From Arenimonas soli (lineage in GTDB: Bacteria > Pseudomonadota > Gammaproteobacteria > Xanthomonadales > Xanthomonadaceae): a DNA stretch of 64,000 bases. Made by a program: the position numbers and the translations under genes. The stretch covers positions 1-64,000 of the forward strand of contig NZ_BMKC01000004.1 in NCBI RefSeq assembly GCF_014643775.1, written 5' to 3'. Below, piece after piece: positions 54,748 to 64,000 of the stretch. Under the pieces are notes generated by a model that ran no database searches, was not told the DNA's origin, and saw only the letters and a list, made by a program, of their open reading frames with translations. Numbering within the stretch: position 1 is the stretch's first letter; the number at the start of each line of letters is the position of its first letter.

Positions 54748-57537
54748 TCAGAAGGGTAGCTGGCTGGCTTGGCAGGCGATTCGCACCTGCGCGCGGGCGG
54801 CATCGAGCGCGTCGTCCGGGGGGACCAGGCGCGGGCGCTGGTCGAGGGTGCAGTCCAGGCCCATGTCCACCATCAGCGCGTGGGCGTCGAGCAGGGGCTG
54901 CAGGCTGCCGGGGGGCAGCAACCCGGCGGCATCGACGGCGCGAAGCAGTCCCGGCGTGTCGCGCGGTTCGCACAGCGCCGGGTGTTCGCCGGCGTGCAGC
55001 AGCACCAGGGCCTGCAGCAGGAATTCCAGATCCACCAGGCCGCCCTCGCCCTGCTTGAGGTCGAAGCGGGCGGCGTTGCTGCGGTCGAGTTCGGCGCGCA
55101 TGCGCCGGCGCATCTTCAGCACGTCGTCGCGCAGCGCATCGGGCTCGCGCGGTGTGCGCAGGGTGTCGCGGCGGATGCGGTCGAAGGCGTCGAGCACGGC
55201 CGGCGCACCTGCGATCGGCCGGGCGCGAACCAATGCCTGCCGCTCCCAGGTCCAGGCGCGCTGGCGCTGGTAGTCGGCGAAGCTGTCCAGGCTTGAAACC
55301 AGCATGCCCTGGGCGCCATCGGGCCGCAGGCGCACGTCCACTTCGTAGAGCTTGCCGGCGCCGGTGACCGTGCCCAGCAGGCTGACCAGGCGCTGTGCCA
55401 GCCGGCCGAAATAGCGATTGGCGTCGAGCGGACGGTCGCCGTCCGAGCTGGCGTCGGGCGGTGCGTCGTGCAGGAACACCAGGTCGAGGTCGGACCCGAA
55501 GCCCAGTTCGCGCCCGCCCAGGCTGCCGTAGCCCAGCACCGCCAGGCCGGCGCCGGGCACGCGGCCGTGCTGGCGCGCCAGGTCGTCTTCGGCCAGGCGC
55601 AGCAGCACCGCCAGCAGCGACTCGGCCAGCGTCGCCAGGCGCGACGCCGACTGCACCGGCGGCAGGCGCAGGCCCATGGTCGCCAGCGCCACGCGGAAAC
55701 CGATGGCCTGGCGCATTTCGTTTAGCGCATTGAGCCCCGCCTCGATGTCCCCCGGCGGCAGGCGCGAAGCCGCCTCGGCCACGAGCTCGGTGATCTCGCC
55801 GTCGTCGGGGACCGGGCCGGCGGCGCGGGTATCGAGCAGTTCGTCGAGCAGCAGCGGATGCGCGGCCAGGCGTTCGGACAGCAGCGCGCTGCGCGCGGTG
55901 ACGTCCACCAGGCGCGCCAGCGCGGCCGGCTGTTCGTCGAGCAGCGCCAGGTAGCTGGTACGGCGGGTCACGGCCTGCAGCAGGGCCAGGCCGCGCGGCA
56001 GGGCGGCGTCGGGCGCCTGCGAACGGGCGGCGGCGGCCAGCAGTTCCGGCAGCACGTTGTCCAAGCGCTGGCGACCGCGCGAGGACAGGGAGCGCACCGC
56101 CGGCGTGCGCGCGAAGTCGCGCAGGTGGGCGTCCTGGATTTCCGCGTTTTCGAAGCCGGCGTCGGCCAGCACCGCGGGGTCGCCGCCATCGGGCAGCGCG
56201 CGCCAGTACTGCACCAGCGAACTGACCGGCGCCTTGCGCCGGCGGCGCGCCTCCAGCAGGCCGGAGAATTCCTCGGCCACGACGGCGCGATGGCCATCGA
56301 GTTCGGCCAGCAGTTCGCCTTCGCCCGGATGGCCCAGGCCGCGGGCGATGCGATGGCGCAGCAGCGGGTCGTCGGGCAGGGCGTGCACCTGCTGGTCGGC
56401 CAGCATCTGCACGCGGTTCTCCAGCCGGCGCAGGTAGCGGTAGGCGGTGGCCAGGCGCTGTGCGGTGGCGGCCTTGACGTGGCCGGCATCGGCCAGCGCG
56501 GCCAGCACCGGCAGCAGGGACCGGCCGCGCAGTCCCGGTTCGCGGCCGGCGCGGATAAGCTGCAGCGCCTGCACCAGGAACTCGACTTCGCGGATGCCGC
56601 CGGGACCGAGCTTGAGGTCCTCGGCCAGTTCGCGGCGCTGCACTTCGGCGCTGATCAGTGCCTTCATCTCGCGCAGGCCGTCGAGCGCGCTGTAGTCGAG
56701 GTAGCGCCGGTAGACGAAGGGCCGCAGGGTGTCGAGCAGGCGCTGGCCGGCGGCGAGGTCGCCGGCCACCGGGCGGGCCTTGATCCAGGCGTAGCGCTCC
56801 CAGTCGCGACCTTCGCGCTGGTAGTACTGTTCCATCGCGCCGAAGCTCAGGGCCAGGCGCCCGCTGGCGCCGAACGGACGCAGGCGCAGGTCGACGCGGT
56901 GGCAGAAGCCGTCGCCGGTGACGTCGCCCAGCAACTGCGCCAGGCGCTGCCCGAGGCGGGTGAACCAGGCTTCGGCCTCCAGCGGGCGCGGGCCGTCGGA
57001 CACGCCGTGTTCGGGAAAGGCGAAGACCAGGTCGACGTCGGAGCTGAAATTCAGTTCGTGGCCGCCCAGCTTGCCCAGGCCGAACACCACCAGCGACTGC
57101 ACCTGCCCGTCCTGATTGCGCACCAGGCCATGGGCCTGTTCGAGCGGTCCGATCAGCGCCTGCACGCCGGCCTGCAGGGCCTGGTCGGCGATGCGGCTGG
57201 CGCCGGCAAGCGTGGCGTCGACGTCGTCGATGCCCATGACGTCGCGCCAGACCAGGCGCGTGGACTGCCGGGCGCGCCAGCGCCGCAGCAGCGACGGCCA
57301 GTCGGCCGCCGCGTCGGCGCCCAGGTCGGGCACGGTGACCAGCGGGTCGTCCAGCGTTTCAAGCAGGGCCGGCTGCCGCACCAGCGTATCGATCGCGAAG
57401 TCGCTGGCGATCGCCAGCTTTGCCAGCGCCGGGCGGCGCGACGGACTGGCCGCGGCCGGCGCGCGCTCGGCCAGGCGGGCCAGGGCGCGCTCCACCAGCG
57501 TGTCGACAGCGTGGTCCAGCGATTCGTTGTCCGGCAT
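54748..57537 (-). CDS. glnE: Bifunctional glutamine synthetase adenylyltransferase/adenylyl-removing enzyme
   Basis: A 929-residue enzyme that adds AMP to or removes it from glutamine synthetase under PII control. It has two nucleotidyltransferase domains. The N-terminal deadenylylase carries FGLGKLGGHELNFSSDVDLVFAF (about 145-170), and the C-terminal adenylylase carries LGYGSLGGRELGFGSDLDLVFLHD (about 660-690). Both DxD pairs are present, so both activities should be intact. The length is close to the usual 945. No nitrogen genes are next to it. Confidence 0.96.
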   Translation of the reverse strand: MPDNESLDHAVDTLVERALARLAERAPAAASPSRRPALAKLAIASDFAIDTLVRQPALLETLDDPLVTVPDLGADAAADWPSLLRRWRARQSTRLVWRDVMGIDDVDATLAGASRIADQALQAGVQALIGPLEQAHGLVRNQDGQVQSLVVFGLGKLGGHELNFSSDVDLVFAFPEHGVSDGPRPLEAEAWFTRLGQRLAQLLGDVTGDGFCHRVDLRLRPFGASGRLALSFGAMEQYYQREGRDWERYAWIKARPVAGDLAAGQRLLDTLRPFVYRRYLDYSALDGLREMKALISAEVQRRELAEDLKLGPGGIREVEFLVQALQLIRAGREPGLRGRSLLPVLAALADAGHVKAATAQRLATAYRYLRRLENRVQMLADQQVHALPDDPLLRHRIARGLGHPGEGELLAELDGHRAVVAEEFSGLLEARRRRKAPVSSLVQYWRALPDGGDPAVLADAGFENAEIQDAHLRDFARTPAVRSLSSRGRQRLDNVLPELLAAAARSQAPDAALPRGLALLQAVTRRTSYLALLDEQPAALARLVDVTARSALLSERLAAHPLLLDELLDTRAAGPVPDDGEITELVAEAASRLPPGDIEAGLNALNEMRQAIGFRVALATMGLRLPPVQSASRLATLAESLLAVLLRLAEDDLARQHGRVPGAGLAVLGYGSLGGRELGFGSDLDLVFLHDAPPDASSDGDRPLDANRYFGRLAQRLVSLLGTVTGAGKLYEVDVRLRPDGAQGMLVSSLDSFADYQRQRAWTWERQALVRARPIAGAPAVLDAFDRIRRDTLRTPREPDALRDDVLKMRRRMRAELDRSNAARFDLKQGEGGLVDLEFLLQALVLLHAGEHPALCEPRDTPGLLRAVDAAGLLPPGSLQPLLDAHALMVDMGLDCTLDQRPRLVPPDDALDAARAQVRIACQASQLPF

Positions 57538-57584
57538 GCGCCGATTCTGTCACGGCTGGGACGGGATCCAGCCGGCCATCAACC

Positions 57585-58508
57585 TCAATTCCACATCGAC
57601 GCGGGGTAGACCAGCTCGATGGCGCGATGTCCGGCCGGCACGGACTTGTCCAGGACGGGCTTGCATTTCTCGTCCTCATTGCGCCTCGCGCTTTCGATGA
57701 TGCCGCGCATCAGCTGCTCCTGTTGCTGCTCTTCACCGGCCTGGGAATCGATGGTGATCGATGTCTGGTCGCAGCCCCCGGTATTGCGCACCTGGACGGC
57801 CGGCACGATCCGGGTCATCGCATGGTTGGCGAAGCGCTCGAAACTGTCGGCGGGCAGGGCGCCCGCCGCAGCGCTGACCCGGCCTTTGTAAAGGTGCAGG
57901 CCGCGATAGAACATGAAGGTAGCCGAATCGGTGGGGCGCCCGTCGCGCGTGAAGCGCAGCGGCAGCCGCCTGCCGAGCGTGGTGTCCATGCCAGGTTCGA
58001 TTTCGGCGACCAAGGCCAGGAACCGTTCTTCGCTGCTTGCCGGCTTGTCCGTTTCCGGCACTTCCGGGGGGAGGTCCGGAACGACGGCTTGTCCGTCCTG
58101 CGCCACGGCGTCGAGGTCGAAGGCGGTTTCGTCGCCGTAGGCCACGTCGGCATAGTGGCCCTGGGCCGACAGCATCGCCAGCTCCCGGCGGAACTGCTCC
58201 ATGCCCTGTTCGAGCGCCGTCTCCCGGTCCACGCGACCGACCGGATAGACGAACAGGCTGATGACCACGTCCGGAAAGTCAGGGTGGTTGAACTGCAGCG
58301 CGACACCCGCCTGGGGCTGGTCGGGAAAGTCGTCCATCCCGGCCAGGCGGAATTCGCCCAGCGACTCCGGGGCGACGACGAGGCTACGTTCGATGAAAGC
58401 CCGCTTGGGCGCCTCCGCGGTCGTGTCCGCGGCGCTTTGCCGGTCGGGCACCGTGGCGCAGCCAGCCAGGACGAATGCAGCCAGCGCGGCGGTCAATGGG
58501 CGATTCAT
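57585..58508 (-). CDS. Unrecognised lipoprotein
   Basis: A 307-residue protein with lipobox VLAGC (Cys17) that I do not recognise. After a Ser/Ala/Glu linker it has a mixed alpha/beta sequence: QAGVALQFNHPDFPDVVISLFVYPVGRVDRETALEQGMEQF, then an acidic Pro-rich segment (VVPDLPPEVPETDKPASSEE), then TDSATFMFYRGLHLYKGRVSAAAG. Two Cys near the end (in TGGCDQTS and EDEKCKPV) may form a disulfide. The start at 58508 gives a proper signal peptide. It lies between the mgtE terminator and glnE. Confidence 0.8.
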   Translation of the reverse strand: MNRPLTAALAAFVLAGCATVPDRQSAADTTAEAPKRAFIERSLVVAPESLGEFRLAGMDDFPDQPQAGVALQFNHPDFPDVVISLFVYPVGRVDRETALEQGMEQFRRELAMLSAQGHYADVAYGDETAFDLDAVAQDGQAVVPDLPPEVPETDKPASSEERFLALVAEIEPGMDTTLGRRLPLRFTRDGRPTDSATFMFYRGLHLYKGRVSAAAGALPADSFERFANHAMTRIVPAVQVRNTGGCDQTSITIDSQAGEEQQQEQLMRGIIESARRNEDEKCKPVLDKSVPAGHRAIELVYPASMWN

Positions 58509-58552
58509 GGCGACTCCTCGGCTTGCCTGGAAAGGGAAGCGGGGCGAGGCGG

Positions 58553-58595
58553 GCAAAAAAGAAAGCCCGCAGCGCTTGAGCAGCTGCGGGCTTTC
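58553..58595 (-). terminator. Rho-independent terminator after mgtE
   Basis: GAAAGCCCGCAGC (58561-58573) and GCTGCGGGCTTTC (58583-58595) form a perfect 13-base stem around a 9-base loop. On the minus strand the stem is followed by TTTTTTGCC. It lies about 85 bases beyond the mgtE stop and 50 bases before the next lipoprotein gene, separating the two units. Confidence 0.93.
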
Positions 58596-58680
58596 AGCTC
58601 CCTCCCCCACGTCGGAAGCGCCTGCATCGTGGCGTGGGGGCGGAAATGTTGCACGTTGCAGTGCAACATCGGCGCCGGGA

Positions 58681-59889
58681 TCAGATCACCAGCCAGGTCA
58701 CCAGGGCCAGGAAAGAGCCCATGCTGACCACGTCGGTCAGGGTCGTGAGGAAGATGCTCGAGGCGGTGGCCGGGTCCGCGCCCATGCGCTTGAGCGCCAG
58801 CGGGATCGTCGACCCGGCCAGGCCCGCGACCATGCAGCTCAGGGACATCGCCGCCAGCGTGATCAAGCCCAGGGCCAGCGCGTTCTCGCCGCCGTCGCGG
58901 GCCACGACCCAATACATGGCCGCGCCGGCGATCGCGCCGGTCACCGCGCCGTTGATCAGGCCCAGCACGCCTTCCTTGGTGACGATGCCGGCGATGCGCG
59001 TGGCCTTGAGTTCGCCCAGGGTCATGCCGCGCAGCATCACCGCCATCGACTGCGCGCCCAGGTTTCCGCTCTGGCCACCGAGCACCGGCAGGAACACCGC
59101 CAGCACCACCACCTTGTTGATCGTGTCCTCGAAAAAGCCCACCACCGCCGCCGCCACGAACACCGTCAGCAGGTTCACCAGCAGCCAGGGATTCCGGAAT
59201 TTGAAGGCGCGCCACAGCGGCGTCGCCAGGCGTTCTTCCTTTTCGACGCCGACCATGGAACCGGCCTGGGCCGAGATTTCGAAGGCCTGCTGTTCGAACA
59301 ACACCTGCCCGCGCACCTGGCCCACCAGGTGGCCGTCGCCTTCGCAGACCGGGTAAACCGGGTAGTGGCGCGTCACCACTTCGCGCATGGCGTCCACCAG
59401 GTCCTGGCCCGGCCGCAGGCAGAACGGCGAGCGGATCATGATCTCGTCCAGCGGGCGGTCGCGATCGGCATAAAGCAGGTCGCGGAAGGCCACCACCCCG
59501 ACCAGGCGCTGGTCGGCATCGACCACCCACAGGTAGGTGACCAGGCGCTTCCTGACCACGTCGCGCAGGGCGTCCACGGCCTGGCTGACCCGCGTGCCGG
59601 CCGGGAACACCGCCGGCGGGTCTTCGATGAGCCGGCCCACGGAGCCTTCCGGGTAGCGCTGGCTGTCGGCCCAGTCGGTGCCCGCGGGGGCCGCGGCCAT
59701 CACCGCCGTGCGCTCGCCGACCGGCATCGCGGCCAGCAGGTCGTTGGCCCGCGCCGGCGGCAGGCTGGCCAGCAGCTGCGCCACGTCCGCCGCCGCGATG
59801 CCCTGCAGCCGCTTGATCGCCGATTCGGTGTCGAGCGCGGCGATGCGCTTGGCCAGCGCCTGGTCCGGTGCCGCAGTGTTTGGGCTCAC
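58681..59889 (-). CDS. mgtE: Mg2+ transporter MgtE (GTG start)
   Basis: A 402-residue magnesium channel/transporter. The N-terminal helical domain (about 10-80) is IAALDTESAIKRLQGIAAADVAQLLASLPPARANDLL. A CBS pair follows (about 95-215, with FPAGTRVSQAVDALRDVVRKR and DEIMIRSPFCLRPGQDLVDAMREV). Five membrane helices (about 235-402) carry VFLPVLGGQSGNLGAQSMAVMLRGM, a MgtE signature. The N-domain is shorter than in many MgtE. The GTG at 59889 follows a GGGAG ribosome site, and no suitable ATG is nearby. Confidence 0.93.
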   Translation of the reverse strand: MSPNTAAPDQALAKRIAALDTESAIKRLQGIAAADVAQLLASLPPARANDLLAAMPVGERTAVMAAAPAGTDWADSQRYPEGSVGRLIEDPPAVFPAGTRVSQAVDALRDVVRKRLVTYLWVVDADQRLVGVVAFRDLLYADRDRPLDEIMIRSPFCLRPGQDLVDAMREVVTRHYPVYPVCEGDGHLVGQVRGQVLFEQQAFEISAQAGSMVGVEKEERLATPLWRAFKFRNPWLLVNLLTVFVAAAVVGFFEDTINKVVVLAVFLPVLGGQSGNLGAQSMAVMLRGMTLGELKATRIAGIVTKEGVLGLINGAVTGAIAGAAMYWVVARDGGENALALGLITLAAMSLSCMVAGLAGSTIPLALKRMGADPATASSIFLTTLTDVVSMGSFLALVTWLVI

Positions 59890-60015
59890 GCACTTCTCCC
59901 GGGTGGAAACCTTCGAAAACGGCTTAAGCCTAGCCGAACGGACAGCCCGGCGGCCATGCGCGCCCGCTGTTGTTCTGGGACAATCGCGGTCTCGCACCCC
60001 CACGGCGAAAAACCA

Positions 60016-61095
60016 ATGACGGCGTCTGACCTGCGAGCCCTGCTCGCGATTTCGTGCGGCCTGCTGCTTGCCGCCTGCGGTGCCGACCAGGCCGCTCCGC
60101 CTTCCACGCCTTCTTTGAGCGTCAGCGTCGCCGAGCCGGCCATGCAGACCCTGCCCCGGCGCATCGCCGCCTCGGGCTCGGTCGCCGCCTGGGAAGAGGT
60201 GGTGCTGGGCGTCGAACTCTCCGGCCAGCGGGTGGCCTCGGTGGACGTGGAAGTCGGCGACGAAGTGCGCGAGGGCCAGCCGCTGCTGCAGCTCGACACC
60301 CGCACCCTGGGCATGGAACTGCGCCAGGCCCAGGCCGCGCTGGCCCAGGCCGAGGCCAACCTCAGCGTCGCCAGCGCCAACGCCCGCCGCGGCGAAATGC
60401 TCAAGCGCGAACAACTGGTCGCCGCCAGCGAAGCCGACCAGCTGATCGCCGGCGAACTCACCGCCAGGGCCCAGCGCGACACCGCCCTTTCCCAGGTCGA
60501 AAACGCCCGCCTGCGCCTGGGTTTCGCCACGCTGCGCGCGCCGCACGACGGCGTCATTTCGGCGCGCAACGTGCAGCCCGGCCAGGTGATCACGGCCGGC
60601 GCCGAGCTGCTGCGGCTGATCCGCGACCAGCGCCTGGAATGGCGCGCCGAACTGCCCGAAGCCGCGCTGGTGCAGGTCGCCGAAGGCATGCCCGTGCGCC
60701 TGCAGGCGCCCGACGGCCAGCCGGTCGAAGGCAGCGTGCGCACGATTTCACCGGGCCTGGACAGCCGCAGCCGCACCGGCACCGTGTACGCCGACCTGCC
60801 CGACCCGGGCGGCCTGCGCGCCGGCATGTACGCGCCGGGCGAAATCCTGCTGGCCGAACGCGAGGTGCGCACCGTGCCCGCCGCCGCCATCGTCGAACGT
60901 GACGGCTACCGCTACCTGTTCGTGGTCGGCGAAGGGGATGTCGTCGCCCAGCGCCGCGTCGAACTGGGCGCGCGCAGCGGCGACGTGGTCGAAGTCACCG
61001 AAGGCCTGCAGGGCGACGAACGCGTGGTGGTCGAAGGCGCCGGTTTCCTCGCCGATGGTGACCTGGTGCGCGTGGTCGCGGCCAGCGGGGGCTGA
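60016..61095 (+). CDS. RND efflux periplasmic adaptor lipoprotein, system 2
   Basis: A 359-residue membrane-fusion protein with lipobox LLAAC (Cys21). It has a lipoyl half (VASVDVEVGDEVREGQPLLQLD), an alpha hairpin of about 80 residues rich in Ala and Gln, the second lipoyl half (LGFATLRAPHDGVISARNVQPGQVI), and barrel and membrane-proximal parts (TVPAAAIVERDGYRYLFVVGEGD). The permease follows 5 bases after its stop. The frame is open upstream, but the ATG at 60016 begins the signal peptide. No regulator gene is adjacent. Confidence 0.93.
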   Translation: MTASDLRALLAISCGLLLAACGADQAAPPSTPSLSVSVAEPAMQTLPRRIAASGSVAAWEEVVLGVELSGQRVASVDVEVGDEVREGQPLLQLDTRTLGMELRQAQAALAQAEANLSVASANARRGEMLKREQLVAASEADQLIAGELTARAQRDTALSQVENARLRLGFATLRAPHDGVISARNVQPGQVITAGAELLRLIRDQRLEWRAELPEAALVQVAEGMPVRLQAPDGQPVEGSVRTISPGLDSRSRTGTVYADLPDPGGLRAGMYAPGEILLAEREVRTVPAAAIVERDGYRYLFVVGEGDVVAQRRVELGARSGDVVEVTEGLQGDERVVVEGAGFLADGDLVRVVAASGG

Positions 61096-61100
61096 GCGGC

Positions 61101-64000
61101 ATGAACTTCTCCGCCTGGTCCATCAACCGGCCGCTGCCGGCGATCCTGTTGTTCATCCTGCTCACCCTGGTCGGCCTGTTCGGCTTCCAGCAGCTGGCGG
61201 TGTCGCGCTTCCCGGACGTTTCCTTTCCGGGCGTGACCGTCACCGTGGTGCTGCCGGGCGCCACGCCCAGCCAGCTGGAAACCGAGGTCACCCGCAAGGT
61301 CGAGGACTCGGTGGCCAGCCTGGCCGACATCAACAAGCTGGTGAGCACGGTCACCGAGGGCTCGTCGACGACTTTCGTCGAGTTCCGCATCGGCAAGGAC
61401 ATCTCCAATGCCCTCGATGAAGTACGCGACGCGGTGGCGCGCATCCGCGCCGACCTGCCCGGCGACATCGAAGACCCGGTGGTCGCCAGGATCGAGATCG
61501 TCGGCGGCACCCTGGTCACCTATGCCGTCGCCTCGGACAGCCTGGGCGAGGACGAGCTGAGCTGGTTCGTCGACAACGAAGTCACCAAGAAGCTGTTCTC
61601 GGTGCGCGGCGTCGGTACCGTGGTGCGCAGCGGCGGCATCGACCGCGAGGTGCAGGTGGACCTGCGCCCGGGCGTGCTGGCCGCCTACGGCATCACCGCC
61701 GGCGACGTCTCGGCCCAGCTGGCGCGTTCGCAGCTGGAACGTTCGGGCGGCCGCGCCACCCAGGGCAGCAGCGAACAGGCCATTCGCGCCGTGGGCACGG
61801 TGGACAGCGCGCAAATGCTGGAACAGTTCCCGATCGTGCTGCCCGACGGCAGCCAGCTGCCGCTGGTGGCGCTGGCCACGGTCACCGACGGCCACGCCGA
61901 GCGCCGGCAGCTGGCCCTGATCGACGGCCAGCCAGTGGTGAGCTTCGGCATCAGCCGCACGGTGGGCTCGAGCGAGGTCGATGTCGGCGAAGGCGTCGAG
62001 AAGGCCATCCGGGAACTGGAAGCCGAACACCCGCGCGTGCAGTTCAAGCTCGTCAGCACGGCCATCGACGAAGTTCGCGCCTCGTTCAAGTCATCCATGC
62101 ACATGCTCTGGGAAGGCGCGGCGCTGGCGGTGCTGGTGGTGTGGTTCTTCCTGCGCGACTGGCGCGCGACCTGGATCTCGGCGCTGGCGCTGCCGCTGTC
62201 GATCATCCCCACCTTCGGCGTCATCTGGCTGCTGGGTTTCAGCCTGAACATGATCACGCTGCTGGCGCTGGCGGTGGTGGTGGGCATCCTGGTGGACGAC
62301 GCCATCGTCGAAGTCGAGAACATCGACCGCCACCTGGCCATGGGCAAACCGCCCAAGCAGGCCGCCACCGAGGCCGCCGACGAAATCGGCCTGGCCGTCA
62401 TCGCCACCTCGGCGACGCTGGCCGCGGTGTTCATCCCGGTGGCCTTCATGCCCGGCATCGCCGGCAAGTTCTTCCTTGAATTCGGCTGGACCGCGGCGAC
62501 GGCGGTGATCTTCTCGCTGATGGTCGCGCGCCTGTTGACGCCGATGATGGCGGCCTACCAGCTCAAGGCCAAGCCGCACGTCGAAAAGGAATCGAAGCTG
62601 ATGGCGCGTTACCTGCGCCTGGTGGAATGGGCGCTGGCCAACCGCTTCAAGACGCTGTTCCTGGCGCTGGTGATGTTCATCGGTTCGTTGGGGATCGCCT
62701 ATTTCATCCCGGCCACCTTCATCCCGGGCTCGGACCTGGGCCGCAGCAACCTGAGCCTGGAACTTCCGCCCGGCGCCCGCCTGGAGCAGACCGCCGAAAT
62801 GAGCGAGCGCGCCCGCGCCCTGATCAGCGACATCCCGGAACTGCGCCTGGCCTACGCCACCGTCGGCGGCGTGCTCGACCTCGGCGACCCGGCGGTGAGC
62901 GGCTTCGGCGAAGTGCGCAAGGTCACGATGGTGCTGGACTGGGGCCCCGAAGGCGACCGCGACCGGTCGCAGAAGGAGCTCGAGCGCGACGTGCGCGAGC
63001 GCCTGACCGCGCTACCCGGCGTGCGCCAGCGATTCCTCAGCAGCGAACCCGGCGAACAGCTGATGCTGGTGCTCAGCGGCGACGACCCCGAGCGCCTGTA
63101 TCGCGCCGCGGGGGACTTCGAGCGCGACCTGCGGTCGCTGCCCGGCCTGGGCACCATCAGCTCCACCGCCTCGCTGCTGCGGCCCGAGCTGGTGATCGTT
63201 CCCGACGCCCGCCGCGCCGCCGACCTGGGCGTGTCCACCGCGGACATCGCCGAAGCCGCGCGCATCGCCACCAGCGGCGACTTCCGCCAGCGCCTGGCCA
63301 AGTTGAACCTGCCCGATCGCCAGGTGCCGATCCGCGTCCGCCTGGCCGAAGAAAACCTGTCCGACCAGGACCTGCTGACCCTGCTGCGCGTGCCCAGCGC
63401 CAAGGGCGGCACGGTGCCGCTGTCGGCCGTGGCCGACATCCGCCGTGGCAGCGGTCCTTCGCAGGTCAATCGCTACGGCCGCCAGCGCAACATCACCTTC
63501 ACCGCCGAACTCAACGGCCGCCCGCTGGGCGAGGTGATGGCGGAAGTCGAACAATTGCCTTCACTGCAGCGCCTGCCGCCCGGCGTGCAGATCCAGAACA
63601 CCGGCGACTCGGAAGTCTTCGTCGAACTGTTCGTCGGATTCGCCCTGGCCATGGGCGCCGGCCTGTTCTGCGTGTACGCGGTGCTGTTGCTGCTGTTCAA
63701 CCACGCCAGCCACCCGCTGATCATCCTGATGGCGGTGCCGCTGTCGGCCGGCGGTGCCTTCGGCGCGATGCTGGTAACGGGAACGCTGCTGTCGCTGCCG
63801 GCCCTGATCGGCCTGCTGATGCTGATCGGCATCGCCACCAAGAACTCGATCCTGCTGGTGGACTACGCCGTCATCGCCGAGGACGAAAAGGGCATGAACA
63901 TGCACGACGCCCTGGTGGACGCCTGCCGCAAGCGCGCGCGCCCGGTGATCATGACCACCATCGCCATGACCGCCGGCATGACGCCGATCGCGCTGGGCCT
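61101..64000 (+). CDS. RND efflux permease, system 2 (runs off the right edge)
   Basis: The first 966 codons of a permease of the AcrB superfamily; no stop is reached. It begins NFSAWSINRPLPAILLFILLTLVGLFGFQQL with the porter entry SRFPDVSFPGVTVTVVLPGATPSQLETEV. The helix 4 Asp pair is in VVGILVDDAIVEVENID. The second half has LGRSNLSLELPPGARLEQTAEM and the last visible helices near GLLMLIGIATKNSILLVDYAV. Similarity to multidrug pumps is clear, but substrates are unknown. It is coupled to its adaptor by a 5-base gap. Confidence 0.95.
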   Translation, partial: MNFSAWSINRPLPAILLFILLTLVGLFGFQQLAVSRFPDVSFPGVTVTVVLPGATPSQLETEVTRKVEDSVASLADINKLVSTVTEGSSTTFVEFRIGKDISNALDEVRDAVARIRADLPGDIEDPVVARIEIVGGTLVTYAVASDSLGEDELSWFVDNEVTKKLFSVRGVGTVVRSGGIDREVQVDLRPGVLAAYGITAGDVSAQLARSQLERSGGRATQGSSEQAIRAVGTVDSAQMLEQFPIVLPDGSQLPLVALATVTDGHAERRQLALIDGQPVVSFGISRTVGSSEVDVGEGVEKAIRELEAEHPRVQFKLVSTAIDEVRASFKSSMHMLWEGAALAVLVVWFFLRDWRATWISALALPLSIIPTFGVIWLLGFSLNMITLLALAVVVGILVDDAIVEVENIDRHLAMGKPPKQAATEAADEIGLAVIATSATLAAVFIPVAFMPGIAGKFFLEFGWTAATAVIFSLMVARLLTPMMAAYQLKAKPHVEKESKLMARYLRLVEWALANRFKTLFLALVMFIGSLGIAYFIPATFIPGSDLGRSNLSLELPPGARLEQTAEMSERARALISDIPELRLAYATVGGVLDLGDPAVSGFGEVRKVTMVLDWGPEGDRDRSQKELERDVRERLTALPGVRQRFLSSEPGEQLMLVLSGDDPERLYRAAGDFERDLRSLPGLGTISSTASLLRPELVIVPDARRAADLGVSTADIAEAARIATSGDFRQRLAKLNLPDRQVPIRVRLAEENLSDQDLLTLLRVPSAKGGTVPLSAVADIRRGSGPSQVNRYGRQRNITFTAELNGRPLGEVMAEVEQLPSLQRLPPGVQIQNTGDSEVFVELFVGFALAMGAGLFCVYAVLLLLFNHASHPLIILMAVPLSAGGAFGAMLVTGTLLSLPALIGLLMLIGIATKNSILLVDYAVIAEDEKGMNMHDALVDACRKRARPVIMTTIAMTAGMTPIALG

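Overview
The window is about 64 kb of very GC-rich bacterial chromosome, densely packed with genes in short operons that often overlap by 4 bases. There are no insertion sequences, phage genes, tRNAs, rRNAs or CRISPR arrays. The gene set (Gram-negative LPS genes, a complete type II secretion apparatus, PPi-dependent phosphofructokinase next to a proton-pumping pyrophosphatase and soluble pyrophosphatase, short-lid adenylate kinase, Mpl, a TonB receptor of the Xanthomonas/Caulobacter type) points to a gammaproteobacterium of the Xanthomonadales/Lysobacterales. This is inferred from gene content, not from a database search. No stretch longer than about 260 bases lacks a gene.

Layout. 1-261: a strong leftward promoter reading out of the window. 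262-6401: DUF192 lipoprotein, SirB1-like protein, rubredoxin, then an overlapping chain thiE-hemL-HAD phosphatase-trans-sulfuration enzyme-K+ channel. 6438-10694: a Crp/Fnr-type regulator with a palindromic operator, then an Ig-like/ice-binding lipoprotein and an OmpA-family protein. 10690-21375: a type II secretion system split into two divergent operons (gspC-D-E-F leftward, gspG-H-I-J-K-L-M-N rightward) around a second copy of the same operator. 21394-22204: a second Crp-like paralogue with a TTG start. 22209-28101: glyoxalase, SDR, DedA-PAP2-LssY_C fusion, LON-domain protein, mpl, adk. 28285-36047: TonB receptor and the pyrophosphate cluster pfp, DUF3617, hppA, Hpt, ppa. 36041-38690: thiC behind a TPP riboswitch, followed closely by a DUF6445-like gene. 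38761-43715: an RND pump with a divergent TetR regulator. 43934-51479: PCMT, a TolC-type channel, and an envelope/LPS block (waaA, two LpxL-type acyltransferases, an O-antigen-ligase-like protein, a GT4 glycosyltransferase). 51502-58508: small zinc protein, YceI, an unrecognised secreted protein, ELM1-family protein, DUF6404, glnE, a lipoprotein. 58553-64000: mgtE and a second RND pump whose permease runs off the right edge.

The most interesting non-coding signal is a palindrome family, GTNCGCC/ARCGNAC. It lies upstream of the first Crp-like gene and in the gspC/gspG divergent region; a further good copy lies between the first Crp-like gene and the ice-binding lipoprotein, and a degenerate copy lies upstream of the second Crp-like gene. 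In the first two places its centre is exactly 29.5 bases before the first base of a -10-like hexamer. That equals the -41.5 geometry of a CRP class II activator site. It suggests that these Crp-like proteins activate their own synthesis and the secretion operon.
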